NCBI GenBank assembly: GCA_016199325.1
Contig: JACQGW010000068.1
Location: 1 to 7,367 of the forward strand
Source of the DNA: Chloroflexota bacterium
GTDB taxonomy: Bacteria; Chloroflexota; Dehalococcoidia; JACQGW01
DNA length: 7,367 bases
Direction of reading: 5' to 3'
This document shows positions 5,210 through 7,367 of this stretch, one piece after another. Below the pieces are notes generated by a model, which was given only the letters and a program-made list of their open reading frames with translations, did not search any database and was not told the DNA's origin. Both the position numbers and the translations under genes were made by a program. How positions within the stretch are numbered: the stretch's first letter is position 1; the number at the start of each line of letters is the position of its first letter.

Positions 5210-7367
5210 ATGAGCACGGATGGGATCGCCAGAGACACCTGGGCTGCATTCTCGGGGGTGAACGCCGCCTACCTGCAAGACCTCTACGACCGCTACCTGT
5301 CCGATCCTCGGTCGGTCGATCCGGCGGTCCGGGCGCTTTTCGAGCAATGGGGAGCGCCGCCGCTGGTGGCGGTCGAGCCGCCGCCGGCCCTGGCCGCGCC
5401 CGCGCGGGCGCTGGTCCGGGTCGCCGGCGCGGTGGCCCTGGCCAACAGCATTCGGTCCCACGGCCACCGGGCGGCTCGCCTGGATCCCCTCGGCGGCGAG
5501 CCGCCCGGGGATCCAGACCTGCGACCGGAAACCCACGGCATCGGGGAGGCGGATCTGGCGGCGTTGCCAGCGTCCATCGTCGGCGGGCCACTGGCCGTGG
5601 GCGCCCAGAACGCCCTGGCCGCGATCACCGCCCTCCGTCGGGTCTACGAGGGCACCACCGGCTACGAGTTCGATCACGTCTCCAACGCCGAGGAGCGCAC
5701 CTGGCTGTGCGAGGCGGTGGAGTCGGGGCGCTTCCGCCCGCCGCAGGACCCCATCGATGAGCGCCGGCTCCTGGAGCGGCTGACCGAGGTGGGGGCATTC
5801 GAGCGATTCCTCCAGCGCGCCTTCCCGGGGCAGACCCGCTTTTCGCTCGAAGGGCTCGGCATGCTCGTGCCGATGATCGATGAGACCGTCGGCGCGGCGG
5901 CCGAAGCAGGGACCCGCGCCCTGATGCTGGGGATGGCCCACCGCGGCCGGATGAACGTGCTCGCCCACGTGCTGGGGAAGCCGTACGACCAGATCATCGC
6001 CGAGTTCCTCGGCCATTATCGGCGCCCCAACATCGCACTCGGCGGCGGCGAAGGCTGGACGGGCGACGTCAAGTACCACCTGGGGGCGCGCCGGGCCTAT
6101 CGCGGTGGCCGTGAGGTCACGATGCTCGTCTCGCTGGCGCCCAATCCCAGCCATCTGGAGTTCGCCAATCCAGTGGTCGAAGGGATGACCCGGGCAGCCG
6201 GCGAGCGCCGTAATGAGCCGGGTCCCGCCCGGCTGGACGAAGGCACGACGCTGGCCCTGCTCATCCACGGCGACGCCGCGTTTCCAGGGCAGGGGATCGT
6301 GGCCGAGACGCTAAACCTCTCCCGGCTGCCGGGCTACCGGGTCGGCGGCACGATCCACCTCGTCGCCAACAACCAGGTGGGGTTTACGACGCCGCCCGAG
6401 CTCGGCCGCTCGACCACCTACGCCAGTGGCCCGGCCAAGGGGTTCGAGATCCCCATCGTCCATGTGAACGCCGACGACCCGGAGGCGTGCCTCGCCGCCG
6501 CTCGCCTGGCCCACGCCTACCGCGATCGCTTCCATAAAGATGTGCTGATCGACCTCGTCGGCTACCGCCGGTGGGGCCACAACGAAGGAGATGAGCCCTC
6601 CTTCACGCAGCCCGTCCTGTACGCCCGCATCGCTCGGCAGCCGACGGTGCGCGAGCTCTGGGCGCGGGAGCTCGAGCGCCGCGGGCTGGTGACGGCGGAG
6701 GAGGTCCAGGCGATGCTCCAGACGGCCGTCGAGCAGCTCCACGCCGTTCGCCGATCGCTGTCGGAGGAGGCTGTCCATCGGGCCGAAGGGCACACGGCCG
6801 CGGCCGGGCTGGAAGCCGGCGGCCTGCTGGGCGGGCTCGGCCACGGCGGCGTCGCCGCTACCGTCGAAACCGGCGTGGGAGCCGCAGATCTGGCTGCGCT
6901 GAACGAGCAGCTCCTGGCGCTGCCGCCCGGCTTCCACCTCCATCCCAAGCTGGAGCGTCCCTTCGCCCGGCGTCGGGCGGCCTTCGCCGAAGCCGGCGAA
7001 GGCCGGATCGACTGGGCCCACGCCGAGACGCTGGCGCTGGCGACGATCCTGGCCGAGGGCACGCCGGTCCGTCTGACGGGGCAGGACACCGCGCGCGGCA
7101 CGTTCAGCCAGCGCCATCTCGTGCTGCACGACGCCGAGACCGGCGCGACTTACGCGCCGCTCCAGGCGTTCCCGGCGGCCCGGGCCGGCTTCGACGTCTG
7201 GGATAGCCCGCTGTCCGAGCAGGCGGCGCTCGGCTTCGAGTACGGCTACAACGTCCAGGCGCCGGACCGGCTCGTCATCTGGGAGGCGCAGTACGGCGAT
7301 TTCATCAACGGCGCGCAGGTCGTGGTCGACGAGTTCATCGCCTCGGCACGCGCGAAGTGGGGACAGA
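5210..7367 (+). CDS. sucA: 2-oxoglutarate dehydrogenase E1 component (3' end outside window)
   Basis: This thiamine-diphosphate enzyme decarboxylates 2-oxoglutarate and passes the succinyl group to the lipoyl arm of the E2 subunit in the citric acid cycle. About 719 codons are present; the family is usually about 930 residues, so roughly the last fifth is missing. Residues 10-48 are the E1 N-terminal helix (NAAYLQDLYDRYLSDPRSVDP). GHRAARLDPLG follows near residue 90. Active-site motifs are intact: AHRGRMNVL (H244), GDVKYHLG (H290), SLAPNPSHLE, and the ThDP/Mg site HGDAAFPGQG (D355) with NNQVGF (N387-N388). Further on are YRRWGHNEGDEPSFTQP and, in the transketolase pyrimidine domain, LTGQDTARGTFSQRH and EYGYNV, WEAQYGDFINGAQ. 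There is no acyltransferase domain at the N-terminus, unlike mycobacterial Kgd. Start at ATG 5210 fits the family start. It is transcribed divergently from the PAS-BTAD regulator, its probable controller. E2 (sucB) would be expected downstream. Confidence 0.96.
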   Translation, partial: MSTDGIARDTWAAFSGVNAAYLQDLYDRYLSDPRSVDPAVRALFEQWGAPPLVAVEPPPALAAPARALVRVAGAVALANSIRSHGHRAARLDPLGGEPPGDPDLRPETHGIGEADLAALPASIVGGPLAVGAQNALAAITALRRVYEGTTGYEFDHVSNAEERTWLCEAVESGRFRPPQDPIDERRLLERLTEVGAFERFLQRAFPGQTRFSLEGLGMLVPMIDETVGAAAEAGTRALMLGMAHRGRMNVLAHVLGKPYDQIIAEFLGHYRRPNIALGGGEGWTGDVKYHLGARRAYRGGREVTMLVSLAPNPSHLEFANPVVEGMTRAAGERRNEPGPARLDEGTTLALLIHGDAAFPGQGIVAETLNLSRLPGYRVGGTIHLVANNQVGFTTPPELGRSTTYASGPAKGFEIPIVHVNADDPEACLAAARLAHAYRDRFHKDVLIDLVGYRRWGHNEGDEPSFTQPVLYARIARQPTVRELWARELERRGLVTAEEVQAMLQTAVEQLHAVRRSLSEEAVHRAEGHTAAAGLEAGGLLGGLGHGGVAATVETGVGAADLAALNEQLLALPPGFHLHPKLERPFARRRAAFAEAGEGRIDWAHAETLALATILAEGTPVRLTGQDTARGTFSQRHLVLHDAETGATYAPLQAFPAARAGFDVWDSPLSEQAALGFEYGYNVQAPDRLVIWEAQYGDFINGAQVVVDEFIASARAKWGQ

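Noticed and set aside
5171..6268. 365-residue minus-strand open frame over sucA
   Set aside because: It is antisense to conserved E1 motifs and has no recognisable domain; GC-driven shadow.
6311..7129. 272-residue minus-strand open frame over sucA
   Set aside because: Same reason: it mirrors codons of the ThDP and pyrimidine domains of E1 and has no family resemblance.

Overview
The window looks like GC-rich bacterial chromosome. The best guess is a Chloroflexota (Thermomicrobia-like) organism: it combines large Rhs/YD-repeat toxins, a SARP/BTAD transcription factor fused to a PAS domain, and a 2-oxoglutarate dehydrogenase E1 without the mycobacterial E2-like N-terminal extension. This placement is inferred from gene types and composition, not from any search.

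The left part (1-2948, + strand) is the variable end of an Rhs polymorphic-toxin locus. The window opens inside the Rhs core. The core ends at a DPTG junction (residues 188-191 of the visible part), followed by a variable toxin domain with an HNH/Endo VII-like histidine pattern. A SMI1/KNR4 (SUKH) immunity gene follows after 12 nt. It overlaps a second, core-less toxin-like gene (orphan C-terminal module), which is followed after 7 nt by a small gene that is probably its immunity protein. The four genes form one tight transcription unit whose promoter is outside the window.

The middle (2949-3805) holds about 210 bp with no recognisable gene and then a broken Rhs core. This fragment carries a second copy (3503-3805, about 95% identical by eye) of the core segment at 1-303. 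The fragment stops abruptly at 3805, where sequence belonging to the neighbouring regulator begins. The two core copies flank about 3.2 kb of toxin/immunity cargo and could support recombination.

The right part (3790-7367) is a divergent pair. On the minus strand is a 415-residue PAS / winged-helix / BTAD regulator whose last codons are derived from the Rhs fragment. On the plus strand is sucA (2-oxoglutarate dehydrogenase E1), cut by the window end after about 719 codons. Their 172-bp shared upstream region contains a plausible sigma70-type promoter for the regulator, a TACAAT element placed so that sucA mRNA would be leaderless, and a cluster of GGGT-type direct and inverted repeats, two of them at the 11-bp spacing typical of SARP binding sites. 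The likely story is that the regulator controls itself and sucA, next to an Rhs toxin locus that has expanded and decayed up to the regulator's 3' end.
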